NCBI GenBank assembly: GCA_946187475.1
Contig: CAMHRJ010000014.1
Coordinates: 1 to 16,886, forward strand
From: an uncultured Clostridia bacterium
GTDB taxonomy: Bacteria; Bacillota; Clostridia; Oscillospirales; Oscillospiraceae
Direction of reading: 5' to 3'
DNA: 16,886 nucleotides
Part shown: positions 1 to 7,719 of the stretch, in pieces
How the letters are laid out: every line of letters starts with the position of its first letter
Position numbering within the stretch: position 1 is the stretch's first letter
The notes under the pieces: generated by a model
Told to the model about the DNA's origin: nothing
Databases searched by the model: none
Seen by the model: the letters and a program-made list of their open reading frames with translations, nothing else
Position numbers and translations under genes: made by a program

Positions 1-719
1 AGCAGCCCCAGCGCGCGAAAGCCCTCGCGCCGAACCAGCATTTCCCGCCAGCGGGCGCGGAATGTGCGGCGCTGATAGGTCTCAGCTGCCTCGCGATAGT
101 AAAACAGCAGCTCCTGCAGATTGTAACCGCACCAGCCCTTCCGCTGCAGGCGCATGAAGAGCTCATAGTCCTCGCATCGCATGGTCCGGCGGGAAGAGAG
201 ATAGTTCTCCTGGCGCAGAACCTCTGCGCGAAAGACCACCGACGGATGACAGAAGGGGGAAAATCGAAGATAATCCGACGCCTCCGGCCGTTCGGGATAG
301 CGCCGGGAGCCCCAGATCCGCCCATCAAAGAACAGCAGCGGATTTGCGCCGCACCAGGCATATTCCGGGTGCTGCTCCAGAAACCGCACCTGCTTTTCCA
401 GCCGCTCCGGCGGGCAGGCGTCATCTGCGTCCATGCGGGCGATATATCTGCCGCGGGATGCCTCCACGCACCGGGCGAGACCGTAGGCCAGTCCGTGGTT
501 TTCCTCGCAGCGGATCAGACGGATGCGCCCGTCTCGCTGGGCCTGGGCCCGGAGCAGCGCAGCGCCCTCAGGGCGCGAACCGTCGTCATAAATCAAAAAT
601 TCAAAATCGGTCAGGGTCTGACCCAGAATGGAGTCCACCGCCAGAGTCAGGGCGGCGTTGTCCGTCTGGTTATAGACGCCCATGATGATCGAGACCGTTA
701 CGGGTTCTATTTTACCCAT
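1..719 (-). CDS. Glycosyltransferase family 2 (GT-A fold), C-terminus cut by window edge
   Basis: This gene begins with ATG at 719 and stays open for 239 codons to the window edge, so its C-terminus is missing. It should transfer a sugar from a nucleotide-sugar donor to a growing glycan on the cytoplasmic face. Seen in the translation: the GT-A nucleotide-binding start VSIIMGVYNQ (9-18), YDDGS (44-48), the metal-binding RMDADD (95-100, DxD), HPSVVFR (158-164) and a CEDYELFMR segment (182-190) that fits the catalytic-base ED motif. No membrane segment lies in the visible part. Its start overlaps the last 8 bases of the upstream GT4 gene, so translation is probably coupled and both enzymes likely act on the same glycan. 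The donor and acceptor cannot be told from sequence. The family call is secure; the role is inferred. Confidence 0.9.
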   Translation of the reverse strand, partial: MGKIEPVTVSIIMGVYNQTDNAALTLAVDSILGQTLTDFEFLIYDDGSRPEGAALLRAQAQRDGRIRLIRCEENHGLAYGLARCVEASRGRYIARMDADDACPPERLEKQVRFLEQHPEYAWCGANPLLFFDGRIWGSRRYPERPEASDYLRFSPFCHPSVVFRAEVLRQENYLSSRRTMRCEDYELFMRLQRKGWCGYNLQELLFYYREAAETYQRRTFRARWREMLVRREGFRALGL

Positions 720-1881
720 CTCCCATCGCTTCATAGACCGTGCGCATGATCGCGGCGGTGCGCTCCACGGAGAAGTCCATGGCCGTCTCCCGGCCGCGCC
801 GGCCCATGGCCCTGCGCAGTTCGGGGTCTGCCTTCAGCCGCCGGATGGCCGCGGCGAATGCCTCCGCCGACTCCGGCGCGCAGACGATGCCGTTGTCGCC
901 GTCGCGCATATATTCCCGGGTGCCCCGGTTGTCCGCGGCGATGACCGGCACGCCGGCGGACAATGCCTCCAGCGCCGCCATGCCCAGACCTTCCCGCAGA
1001 CTGGAGAAGGTGAAGCAGTCCGCGCTGTTCAAAACCGCCTCCATGTCGTCCCGGACGCCCGCCAGCCGGGCCTGATGCTCCAGACCGAGGCTGCGGATCA
1101 ATCCGCGCAGCTGCTGCTCCAGCGGGCCGCAGCCGCAGATGGTATATCGGATCTCCGGATCGCCGCATTGGGCGATGGCCCGGAGGACCGTCTCGATGTT
1201 TTTGTTGCGGTTCAGCTCCGAGGCGCTGACGATGTGGAACGCGTCCGCCGGGACATCCAGCGCCCTGCGCATTTCTTCCCCGCGCTCCGGGTCAGGGCGG
1301 AACCGCTCCGTGGAGACCCCGATGCCGGGGATTTGGAACCGAAGTCCGCCGGGCCGCAGATGAAAGTGCGCAGCGTTTTCGGCGTCCTCCCGATTGATGG
1401 TGATGATGCAGTCGGTCATGCGGGCCAGGACCCGCTCCGCCGTACCGTAGAGGGCCCAGGCCTTCCAGCCGGAGCCGCGATAGAAGTGGAAGCCGTGGGC
1501 GGTGTAGATCACCTTGGGCCGCCGCCGGCTGAACCGGGCGGCCAGGCGCGCCACCATGCCGCTGACGGGATTGTGGCAGTGCACCAGGCTGATTTCCTCT
1601 TCGTCGATGATGCGGCGCAGAATCCGAAACGCCCGGAAATTCTTCACCAGGTGGGCCGGATGCTTCGCAGCCGGGATGTTGAACAGGCGGATGCCCGCAG
1701 CCACCAGCGCGTCCGCATCAAAGGGGTAGACGGGGTTATCCAGATTCGCGGCGTAGAGCACCTCATAGCCCAGAGACTGCAGCAGCAGGGCATTGCCCAT
1801 CTCGAACTGCGGCAGAAACCCGCCGGCCGACGCCACGATCAGTGCTTTTTTCTTCCCGGAAGAAATTTCAGAACGGTCCAT
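712..1881 (-). CDS. Glycosyltransferase family 4 (GT-B fold, EpsD-like)
   Basis: This is a 389-aa GT-B retaining glycosyltransferase, the usual length for the family. The N-terminal acceptor domain shows GGFLPQFEMG near residue 20, HCHNP (101-105) and AHGFHF (128-133), the last typical of EpsD/CapM-like exopolysaccharide transferases. The C-terminal donor domain has SASELNRNKN (219-228), GCGPLEQQL (250-258) and the EX7E pair E297/E305 in LREGLGMAALEALSAG. I chose the start at 1881 because GGAGG sits 4 nt upstream. An in-frame ATG at 1962 would add 27 residues, but it lacks a ribosome site and its stretch is AT-rich leader sequence. The gene is first in a short unit with the overlapping GT2 gene. 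Its likely role is assembly of a surface polysaccharide repeat unit; the sugar is unknown. Confidence 0.93.
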   Translation of the reverse strand: MDRSEISSGKKKALIVASAGGFLPQFEMGNALLLQSLGYEVLYAANLDNPVYPFDADALVAAGIRLFNIPAAKHPAHLVKNFRAFRILRRIIDEEEISLVHCHNPVSGMVARLAARFSRRRPKVIYTAHGFHFYRGSGWKAWALYGTAERVLARMTDCIITINREDAENAAHFHLRPGGLRFQIPGIGVSTERFRPDPERGEEMRRALDVPADAFHIVSASELNRNKNIETVLRAIAQCGDPEIRYTICGCGPLEQQLRGLIRSLGLEHQARLAGVRDDMEAVLNSADCFTFSSLREGLGMAALEALSAGVPVIAADNRGTREYMRDGDNGIVCAPESAEAFAAAIRRLKADPELRRAMGRRGRETAMDFSVERTAAIMRTVYEAMGDG

Positions 1882-1885
1882 GACG

Positions 1886-1890
1886 CCTCC
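1886..1890 (-). promoter_or_regulatory. Ribosome binding site that sets the GT4 start
   Basis: The minus strand reads GGAGG, then 4 nt (CGTC), then ATG at 1881. The spacing is slightly short but the match is strong. The earlier in-frame ATG at 1962 has no purine-rich site before it, so the shorter protein is preferred. Confidence 0.7.
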
Positions 1891-1911
1891 AGGATTCTTC
1901 CCATTTCGCAC

Positions 1912-1941
1912 AAAAAACACGGAAAATTTTACCGTTTTTTC
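1912..1941 (-). promoter_or_regulatory. AT-rich dyad in the GT4 leader, possible operator or weak attenuator
   Basis: An imperfect palindrome (core ACGGTAAAATTTTCCGT on the minus strand, 1919-1935) is flanked by a run of six A on one side and six T on the other. It lies between the candidate promoter and the GT4 start. As RNA it would be a weak stem followed by U residues, so a leaky terminator is possible; as DNA it could be a regulator site. It may also be chance in an AT-rich spacer. Confidence 0.25.
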
Positions 1942-1993
1942 TGTCAAAATGCACCAACGCATACTTTCGGGATTTTATTTTACATGGTATTCT

Positions 1994-2023
1994 ATCATAA
2001 TTCTTTGAAAAAAGCTAGCCCAA
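1994..2023 (-). promoter_or_regulatory. Candidate promoter for the GT4-GT2 unit
   Basis: The minus strand has TTGGGC (2023-2018), 18 nt, then TATGAT (1999-1994). The -10 box matches TATAAT at five of six positions; the -35 box is weak. It sits just after the terminator of the preceding operon and about 110 nt before the GT4 start, where a promoter would be expected. A second -10-like hexamer, TAGAAT, overlaps it. Confidence 0.4.
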
Positions 2024-2065
2024 ACCATAATATATTTCCATTTGCCAACATTTGGCCGAATAAAC

Positions 2066-2097
2066 ATCGCCTCGACCGTTTTTCAGGTCGAGGCGAT
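2066..2097 (-). terminator. Rho-independent terminator closing the five-gene operon
   Basis: A perfect 12-bp inverted repeat (ATCGCCTCGACC / GGTCGAGGCGAT) with an 8-nt loop lies 32 bases past the stop codon of the NlpC/P60 gene. On the minus strand it is followed by GTTTATT, a short T-rich tail. The stem is strong and the tail modest. No plus-strand gene ends here, so it most likely serves the minus-strand operon. Confidence 0.75.
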
Positions 2098-2129
2098 TCC
2101 GTTTGAAATTGGATGCGGTGCGCTGAAAC

Positions 2130-5100
2130 TCAGTTCGCATCCGTCAGCTTGGACGAGAGCGTGAAGCCGTAGGTCCCGTCCTCAGCCAGGACATAGACCC
2201 AGCTGCCGCCGCTGCTGACTTCGATCACGCCCAGGGTCTCGCCCACCGGCAGACTGCGGATCTTGTTATCGTCGGTGCTGCTGTCCATGGAGGTCCGCAG
2301 CCACGTGGAGGTGGCGACGGTCTTGTAGGACTCCACAGCCAGCACCGCATCGAGATCGGTCCAGATGAACTGCTCGATGTCTCCCGTGGTGTAGATGTAG
2401 TACACGGTGTCATCGTAGATGACGCGATAGAACTTCGTATCTCCAAACCGGCCCTGGTACTCCAGCTCCGTGCCGATGGGCACGGTGATGTGCTCCGCGT
2501 CGGTGGTGGCGTCCCGCTGGGTGTAGAGATTCTGCGCGGCCTTGACCACATAGCGGGTCTCATGGAACCAGGGAGACGCCGTAAGGAGCGCGGTATCCAT
2601 CTCCGCGGGCTCCACGACGATGTAATACATCGTGTCATGCAGCGTCACACGGTGGAAATTCGACGTGCCGCAGCGGCCCCGATAGGTCAGTTCCTCGCCG
2701 TAATCCAAGGTGATATATTCGCCCTGGGTGTCCGGGTTCGGATACAGCTTCATCTGGTTTTTGCCCACATAGCGCTTCTCCTCCACGGAGATCGGCGCGT
2801 CCGTGGTAAGGAGCTGGTCGATGTCCTCCGTGGTGTAGACATAGTAGACCGAACCGTTATAAACGACCCGGTAGAAGCTGGTAGTGCCGAAGCGGCCCTG
2901 ATACTCCAGCTCCGTTTCCACGGGCACGGTGATGTGCTCCGCGCCGGTGGTGGCGTCCCGCTGGGTGTAGAGATTCAGGGAGCTCTTGAGCACGTAGCGG
3001 GTCTCGCTGAACCAGGGAGACTCCGGGAGCAGCACGGTGTCCAGCTCCGAAGGCTCCGCCACGATGTAGTAGGTCCTGCCGTCCAGCGTCACGCGGTGGA
3101 AGTTCGATGTGCCGCAGCGGCCCTGATAGGTCAGTTCTTCACCGTAATCCAGGGTGATGTACTCGCCCTGGGTGTCCGGCTTCGGATACAGCTTCATCTG
3201 GTTTTTGCCCACGTAGCGCTTCTCCTCCACGGAGGTCGGCGCATCCGGGGTGAGGAACTGGTCGATGTCCGCCGTGGTATAGACATAGTAGACAGACCCG
3301 TTATAGATAACCCGATAGTAGCTCGTGGTGCCATACCGGCCCTGGTACTCCAGCGCCGTTTCCACGGGCACGGTGATGTGCTCCGCGCCGCTGGTGGCGT
3401 CGCGCTTGGTGTAGAGATTCTGCGAGCCCTTGAGCACGTAGCGTGTCTCGCTGAACCAGGGGGACTCCATCAGGAGCACAGTGTCGATCTCCGAGGGCTC
3501 CGCTACGAAGTAATACTCCTTGTCGCCCAGCATGGCACGCCAGAAATTCGACGTGCCGTAACGGCCCCGATAGGTCAGTTCCTCGCCGTAATCCAGGGTG
3601 ATATATTCGCCCTGGGTATCCCGGTCCGTGTACAGCTTCATCTGGTTTTTGCCCACGTAGCGGGTCTCCTCCACGGTGACGGGCGGCTCCCGGGTCAGGC
3701 TCGTATAGTAGATGAAGCCCTCCTGAGTCTCACCGGCCGCATTCGTGTATTCCGCGTAGGCCCAGACCTCCTTGCCGTTGATGAACCGGACGTTCACCGG
3801 CTGCTGAGCCTCGATGCGCAGAATGGGCTCCGCGTTCACGTCCCGCGCCGGCAGGAGCTTGGTGGTGTTGATGGTGTACATGGTGGTGTTGGCCGGCGTC
3901 ACTTCCTCCGGCAGGAACCGGATGGCGCCCACGAAGGACTCCTCCCGTTCCGTCAGGGTCGTGACGTTCACGGCGAAGGTCTGGGCCGCGTGGACCATCT
4001 CGTTTTTGCCCAGATAGATGCCAACATGGTCCACCGTGCGGCCTTCCTCGTTCTTCTCGTTGAAGAACAGCAGGTCGCCGGGCTGCAGCAGGCTGATGTC
4101 CATGGCGCCGCCGGTGGGGATGACAGTGGTGGCGGAGAACTCGCCGGGCAGATTCTTGTTGAGGATGCAGCCCGTCTTATAGACGTCGTCCACATCGATG
4201 GAGATGAGGTAGGCCGGGGCATACCGCTGCATGACCGTGTTCAGCACATAGCCCGTAAAGCCGGAGCAGTCGAACCAGTAGACGCCGTTTTCGTCCGGCA
4301 CGCCGGTGGAGGCGCCTTCGGCGGTCTTGCGGTAGCCCGTGGGCAGGTCCGCATAGGACAGCGCCAGATTGATGACCTCCCGCTGGAGCGAAGTGGTGGT
4401 CTGATAGACCCGCTCGCTCTTTTCCAGGTGCAGGGTCTGGCGACCCTCGGCCTGCCAGTAATACCGGGTCTCACCCTGGTATTCCACGGTGACCCACTGT
4501 CCTTTTTCCGTGGTGGGATAGCCGTTGGGCAGACTGACCTCCGCCATATAGGGCGCGAACACCAGCGGGGATTCCTCGCTGCGCTCCGTATGCAGCCCGA
4601 TCATGGGCACGTTGATGTAGGCCGTCACGTCCAGAGACTTGCGCGCAACGGTCACAGACTCCGACCGGGCGCTGCGGAGAACGCCGTCGGCGTCCAGGGT
4701 GCGGATGGAATAGGTATATTCCGTGCCGGCGTTCACCTTGGTGTCCAGCACCGAGGTCTCCGTGGTGTTGACCAGCGTCTTCCACTCCGTGTCCGTCGGC
4801 GTCATGCGGTAGACCCGGTATTTGGCAGCGCCGGGCACCGGCGTCCAGGTCAGGGAGATGCCCTCGTTCTGATCGACCGTCTCCGTGATCACCGGCTGGG
4901 AATGGAAGGTGATGCTGTTGTAGGAGGCGTAGGCGTTCACCGGCTCACCCTCGGCATTCAGGGTGCGCATGGAATAGACATACTTCACGCCGCTTTCCAC
5001 GGCGGTGTCGAGCCAGCGGGGCTCCCGGGTGGTGCCGATGGCGGTCCAGGCCGTCTCGGTGGGGAGTCTGCGATCGACCTCATAGCCTCCGGCGCCGGCG

Positions 5101-6575
5101 ACGGCAGTCCATTCCACCTGAACGCCGCCCGCCGCATTGGCGAGCTTCGGCGCCGTGGGCCGGTCATAGTAGACGGCGCTGATGCCGTCGGCATAGGTAT
5201 TGCGAACGGTGCCGCCGGCGTCCACCGTGCGGGCGGAGTAGGTGTAGGTCTTGCCGCTCTCCACCGCGGTGTCGGTCCAGCTGGTGCCCGTGGTGTTGGT
5301 CATCTTGACCCAGCTGGTCTCGCCGGGGCCTTTGCGATAGATGTGATAGCTGCCCGCGCCGGAAACGGCTTTCCATTTGACGGTCAGACCCGTGGAAACC
5401 AGGCTGACGCTCTTCATGGTGGGGCGGAGATAGAAGGTGATGGATTTATACGCAGAATAGGTATTGCGGAGGGTACCGCCGGCGTCCACCGTGCGCACGG
5501 AGTAGGAATACTTCGTGGCGTTGGCCGCCTTGGTGTCCGTCCAGGAGGTGCTTTTGGTGTTGGCCATCTTGACCCAGTCCGTGTCGCCGGGGCCTTTGCG
5601 GTAGACGTTATAGCTGCCCGCGCCCTGCACCGCGCCCCACTTCACCGTGACGCCGGCGGCGGTGTTGCTCAGGCCGGAGAGCTTCGGCACCGCGTAATAG
5701 GTCAGCGTCTTATAAAGAGAATTGGTATTGCGCAGGGTGCCGCCGGCGTCCAGCGTGCGCACACGATAGGAATACTTCGTGCCGCTGACCGCCTTGGTGT
5801 CCACCCAGGAGGTGCTTTTGGTGTTGGCCATCTTGACCCAGGCCGTGTCGCCGGGGCCTTTCCGGTAGACGTTATAGCTGCCCGCACCCTGCACCGCGCC
5901 CCACTTCACCGTGACGCCGGTGGCGGTGTTGCTCAGACTGGACAGCACCGGCCGGTCATAGAAGGTCAGGCTCTTATAGGGCGAATAGGTGTTGCGCAGA
6001 GTACCGCCGGCGTCCACCGTGCGGGCGCAGTAGGAATACTTCGTGCCGCTGACGGTCTTGGTGTCGGTCCAGGAGGTGCTTTTGGTGTTGGTCATCTTGA
6101 CCCAGTCGGCATCCCCGGTGCCCTTGCGGTAGACGTTGTAGCTGCCGGCGCCCGGAACCGCGTCCCACGACACCGTGATGCCTGTGGCCACCAGGTTCAA
6201 AGTCACCTGCGCAGGCCGCGCAAAGTAGGTCAGGGTCTTGGAGGAAGCATAGTCGCTGACGGCGGTGTTGCCGCTGTCCAGACAGCGCAGGGAGTAGCTG
6301 TATTTCACGCTGCTCTCCACGGTCTTGTCCACATAGCTGACGCCGGTGGTCTTCCCCATCAGCACCCAGGCGGTGTCCTTGGGGCCCTTGCGATAAACGC
6401 CGTACTTTTCCGCGCCGTCCACGGCGGACCACTTCACCGTCACGCCGGCGGCGGTGCAGGACACGCTGCTCAGCACAGGCTTGGCCAGCTTGGCAGCCAT
6501 TGCCGTCATGGCGATGGAACCAGTCAGGACCAGGCAGCAGAGCGCCAGTGCCAGCATTCGGATTTTCTTCATCAT
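2130..6575 (-). CDS. Secreted NlpC/P60 (C40) protein with seven FN3-like and three double SH3-like repeats
   Basis: This 1481-aa exported protein starts with MMKK and a hydrophobic stretch ending near AMA (about residue 27), a clear signal peptide. Seven FN3-like repeats of exactly 88 aa follow (33-648). An NlpC/P60 domain spans about 730-885 with C770 in FDCSGF, H850 in DHVGIYLG and H862 in MVHAA, plus PGDLLFF before H850, so the Cys-His-His set is intact. Three 148-aa units (968-1411), each two SH3-like halves, and a last SH3b-like domain (about 1412-1478) follow. Family members usually cut D-Glu-linked peptide bonds in peptidoglycan, though some act as amidases or transferases. It has no LPXTG motif; wall binding probably uses the SH3-like repeats. 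AGGAGG lies 7 nt upstream of the first ATG. As last gene of the operon it may process or anchor the surface product. Confidence 0.92.
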   Translation of the reverse strand: MMKKIRMLALALCCLVLTGSIAMTAMAAKLAKPVLSSVSCTAAGVTVKWSAVDGAEKYGVYRKGPKDTAWVLMGKTTGVSYVDKTVESSVKYSYSLRCLDSGNTAVSDYASSKTLTYFARPAQVTLNLVATGITVSWDAVPGAGSYNVYRKGTGDADWVKMTNTKSTSWTDTKTVSGTKYSYCARTVDAGGTLRNTYSPYKSLTFYDRPVLSSLSNTATGVTVKWGAVQGAGSYNVYRKGPGDTAWVKMANTKSTSWVDTKAVSGTKYSYRVRTLDAGGTLRNTNSLYKTLTYYAVPKLSGLSNTAAGVTVKWGAVQGAGSYNVYRKGPGDTDWVKMANTKSTSWTDTKAANATKYSYSVRTVDAGGTLRNTYSAYKSITFYLRPTMKSVSLVSTGLTVKWKAVSGAGSYHIYRKGPGETSWVKMTNTTGTSWTDTAVESGKTYTYSARTVDAGGTVRNTYADGISAVYYDRPTAPKLANAAGGVQVEWTAVAGAGGYEVDRRLPTETAWTAIGTTREPRWLDTAVESGVKYVYSMRTLNAEGEPVNAYASYNSITFHSQPVITETVDQNEGISLTWTPVPGAAKYRVYRMTPTDTEWKTLVNTTETSVLDTKVNAGTEYTYSIRTLDADGVLRSARSESVTVARKSLDVTAYINVPMIGLHTERSEESPLVFAPYMAEVSLPNGYPTTEKGQWVTVEYQGETRYYWQAEGRQTLHLEKSERVYQTTTSLQREVINLALSYADLPTGYRKTAEGASTGVPDENGVYWFDCSGFTGYVLNTVMQRYAPAYLISIDVDDVYKTGCILNKNLPGEFSATTVIPTGGAMDISLLQPGDLLFFNEKNEEGRTVDHVGIYLGKNEMVHAAQTFAVNVTTLTEREESFVGAIRFLPEEVTPANTTMYTINTTKLLPARDVNAEPILRIEAQQPVNVRFINGKEVWAYAEYTNAAGETQEGFIYYTSLTREPPVTVEETRYVGKNQMKLYTDRDTQGEYITLDYGEELTYRGRYGTSNFWRAMLGDKEYYFVAEPSEIDTVLLMESPWFSETRYVLKGSQNLYTKRDATSGAEHITVPVETALEYQGRYGTTSYYRVIYNGSVYYVYTTADIDQFLTPDAPTSVEEKRYVGKNQMKLYPKPDTQGEYITLDYGEELTYQGRCGTSNFHRVTLDGRTYYIVAEPSELDTVLLPESPWFSETRYVLKSSLNLYTQRDATTGAEHITVPVETELEYQGRFGTTSFYRVVYNGSVYYVYTTEDIDQLLTTDAPISVEEKRYVGKNQMKLYPNPDTQGEYITLDYGEELTYRGRCGTSNFHRVTLHDTMYYIVVEPAEMDTALLTASPWFHETRYVVKAAQNLYTQRDATTDAEHITVPIGTELEYQGRFGDTKFYRVIYDDTVYYIYTTGDIEQFIWTDLDAVLAVESYKTVATSTWLRTSMDSSTDDNKIRSLPVGETLGVIEVSSGGSWVYVLAEDGTYGFTLSSKLTDAN
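2343..3674 (-). repeat. Three tandem 148-codon (444-bp) SH3-like units
   Basis: Units at 3231-3674, 2787-3230 and 2343-2786 begin at residues 968, 1116 and 1264, so the period is exactly 148 codons. Each holds two related beta-rich halves. The first opens with VEE.RYVGKNQMKLY and runs to the VAEPSE or VEPAE region; the second opens with SPWF.ETRYV and ends with YY.YTT.DI. The halves look like bacterial SH3 modules and probably bind wall polymer or peptide. Confidence 0.9.
4632..6479 (-). repeat. Seven tandem 88-codon (264-bp) FN3-like repeats
   Basis: Repeats start at the conserved proline of residues 33, 121, 209, 297, 385, 473 and 561, giving an exact 88-residue period. The consensus includes AGSYNVYRKGPG, W.KM, TSW.DT, KYSYS.RT and DAGGTLRNTYS. 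Copies 2 to 4 are nearest to each other; copies 6 and 7 are the most diverged. They probably form a spacer that carries the NlpC/P60 domain away from the membrane. Confidence 0.9.
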
Positions 6576-6594
6576 GGAGCATCCTCCTGTGTTG

Positions 6595-7713
6595 TTAGGT
6601 TGAGATGGATGATTCGGCCTGCCATTCCCGGAGCTCCCAGGTGACGTCGTCCCTGACGATGCGCACGAAGCGGAGGCCCCGGCGCTCCCAGATCTCGTTC
6701 AGCTTCGGGTTGGAATGGACGGCCTCGACGCGCAGGAACCGCTTTCCCGCGTCCCGGGTCATCTGTTTGGCTGCCTCCGCCACCCGGCCGCCGACGCCGC
6801 GGTAGCCCACCCGGGCTACCACCCGCCGCAGATACAGGGCGCCGGCAGAATCGTCCGCCCAGACGTCACTGTCCTCTGTGAGCTGGAACCCGCCGATGAT
6901 CCGGCCCTCCAGCTTCACGGTGTAGTATTCTCCCCGCCGGATGGTCTCCAGGAATTCTTCCCGGGGATGGTGAAGGGTATAGTTGGACCACTGCTTCATC
7001 CGCTGGATGCGGAACCACCGGGTCCGCGCGGCATAGAGCTCGTAGATCTCCTCCAGCTCTTCCGGGACCGCCGGCGCGATGTCCAGCATATCCTCGGGGT
7101 GCTTGGCACAGTCATAGACCACATAGCCCGCCGCCCATTCCTGCAGCCGCTCCGGCTTCTGATAGACGGTTTTCAGCGGCGTTTCGCTGCTCCGAACCAC
7201 GCAGGGCGCGCCGGCAGTCACGATGCTGTTGGCGGGAACATCCTGCCGGACGCAGCAGCCCGGCCCGATGCGGACATGGTCGCCGATGAACACGCCGCCC
7301 ACCACGCTGCTGCCCGTGTCCATGAACACGTCGCTGCCCAGCACCGGATAACCGGCGCTGTCGGAGTCCGGGAAGGTGTCGGATCCGATGTAGACATTGG
7401 GCATCAGGGAGCAGTTCGGTCCCACGGCGGCAAACCGGGAGATGATGATCCCGAACATGCCCTGGGGCGCATGGAAGGGCTGGACCGCCCGGCGCAGCGG
7501 GATGCTGAAGCCGAACGTCTGCTGCAGCCAGCGGAGCTTGGCGCGCAGCTTCTCCTTCTCCAGAGGGTCAGTCTCCTCCAGAGCCTGGGCGCGCAGCTGC
7601 CAAAAAGCCTTCTGCACGGCCTGGGCAGTGTTGTCCTCCCGCCAGGCCTGGAGTTCCTCCAGGCTTTCGCAGCGGTCGATCTGCTCGAAGATCGCTTGAT
7701 AATTGCTTTTCAT
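6595..7713 (-). CDS. Fusion of a left-handed beta-helix acyltransferase and a GNAT acetyltransferase
   Basis: This 372-aa protein joins two acetyltransferase folds. Residues 1-75 are mostly helical and charged. Residues about 80-175 carry hexapeptide repeats (VYIGSDTF, VFIGDHVRIGPGCCVRQDVPANSIVTAGAP), as in serine acetyltransferase and sugar O/N-acetyltransferases. Residues about 215-358 form a GNAT domain, with the acetyl-CoA loop in VARVGYRGVGGRVAEAA (298-314) and a late NP.LNEIWERRGLRFV segment (335-350) typical of the fold. Both would use acyl-CoA, and the acceptor could be a sugar or an amine on the activated amino acid. Only 6 nt separate it from the preceding stop, and no strong ribosome site is visible, so it is probably translated by coupling. 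It is cytoplasmic, with no signal or membrane segment. The domain calls are firm; the substrates are unknown. Confidence 0.88.
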   Translation of the reverse strand: MKSNYQAIFEQIDRCESLEELQAWREDNTAQAVQKAFWQLRAQALEETDPLEKEKLRAKLRWLQQTFGFSIPLRRAVQPFHAPQGMFGIIISRFAAVGPNCSLMPNVYIGSDTFPDSDSAGYPVLGSDVFMDTGSSVVGGVFIGDHVRIGPGCCVRQDVPANSIVTAGAPCVVRSSETPLKTVYQKPERLQEWAAGYVVYDCAKHPEDMLDIAPAVPEELEEIYELYAARTRWFRIQRMKQWSNYTLHHPREEFLETIRRGEYYTVKLEGRIIGGFQLTEDSDVWADDSAGALYLRRVVARVGYRGVGGRVAEAAKQMTRDAGKRFLRVEAVHSNPKLNEIWERRGLRFVRIVRDDVTWELREWQAESSIST

Positions 7714-7719
7714 GGATGA

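Noticed and set aside
1882..1962. N-terminal extension of the GT4 protein from ATG at 1962
   Set aside because: No ribosome site precedes it, the 27 extra residues fall in AT-rich leader sequence, and GT4 proteins normally start close to the first beta strand.
682..2106. Plus-strand open frame of 474 codons opposite the GT4 gene
   Set aside because: The minus strand encodes a complete GT4 with all motifs and a ribosome site. The plus-strand product has no recognisable domain.
4632..6479. Regularly spaced DNA repeats that could suggest a CRISPR-like or satellite array
   Set aside because: The period of 264 bp is in frame and encodes FN3-like domains. There are no short identical repeats with unique spacers.
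2130..6575. Polymorphic toxin with an NlpC/P60 warhead
   Set aside because: The NlpC/P60 domain is in the middle, not at the C-terminus, there is no adjacent small immunity gene, and the flanking repeats look like wall-binding modules.
2490..6644. Plus-strand open frame of 1384 codons antisense to the NlpC/P60 gene
   Set aside because: It is a mirror of the repeat protein; its apparent repeats copy the FN3 and SH3 repeats of the sense gene. No ribosome site or promoter supports it.
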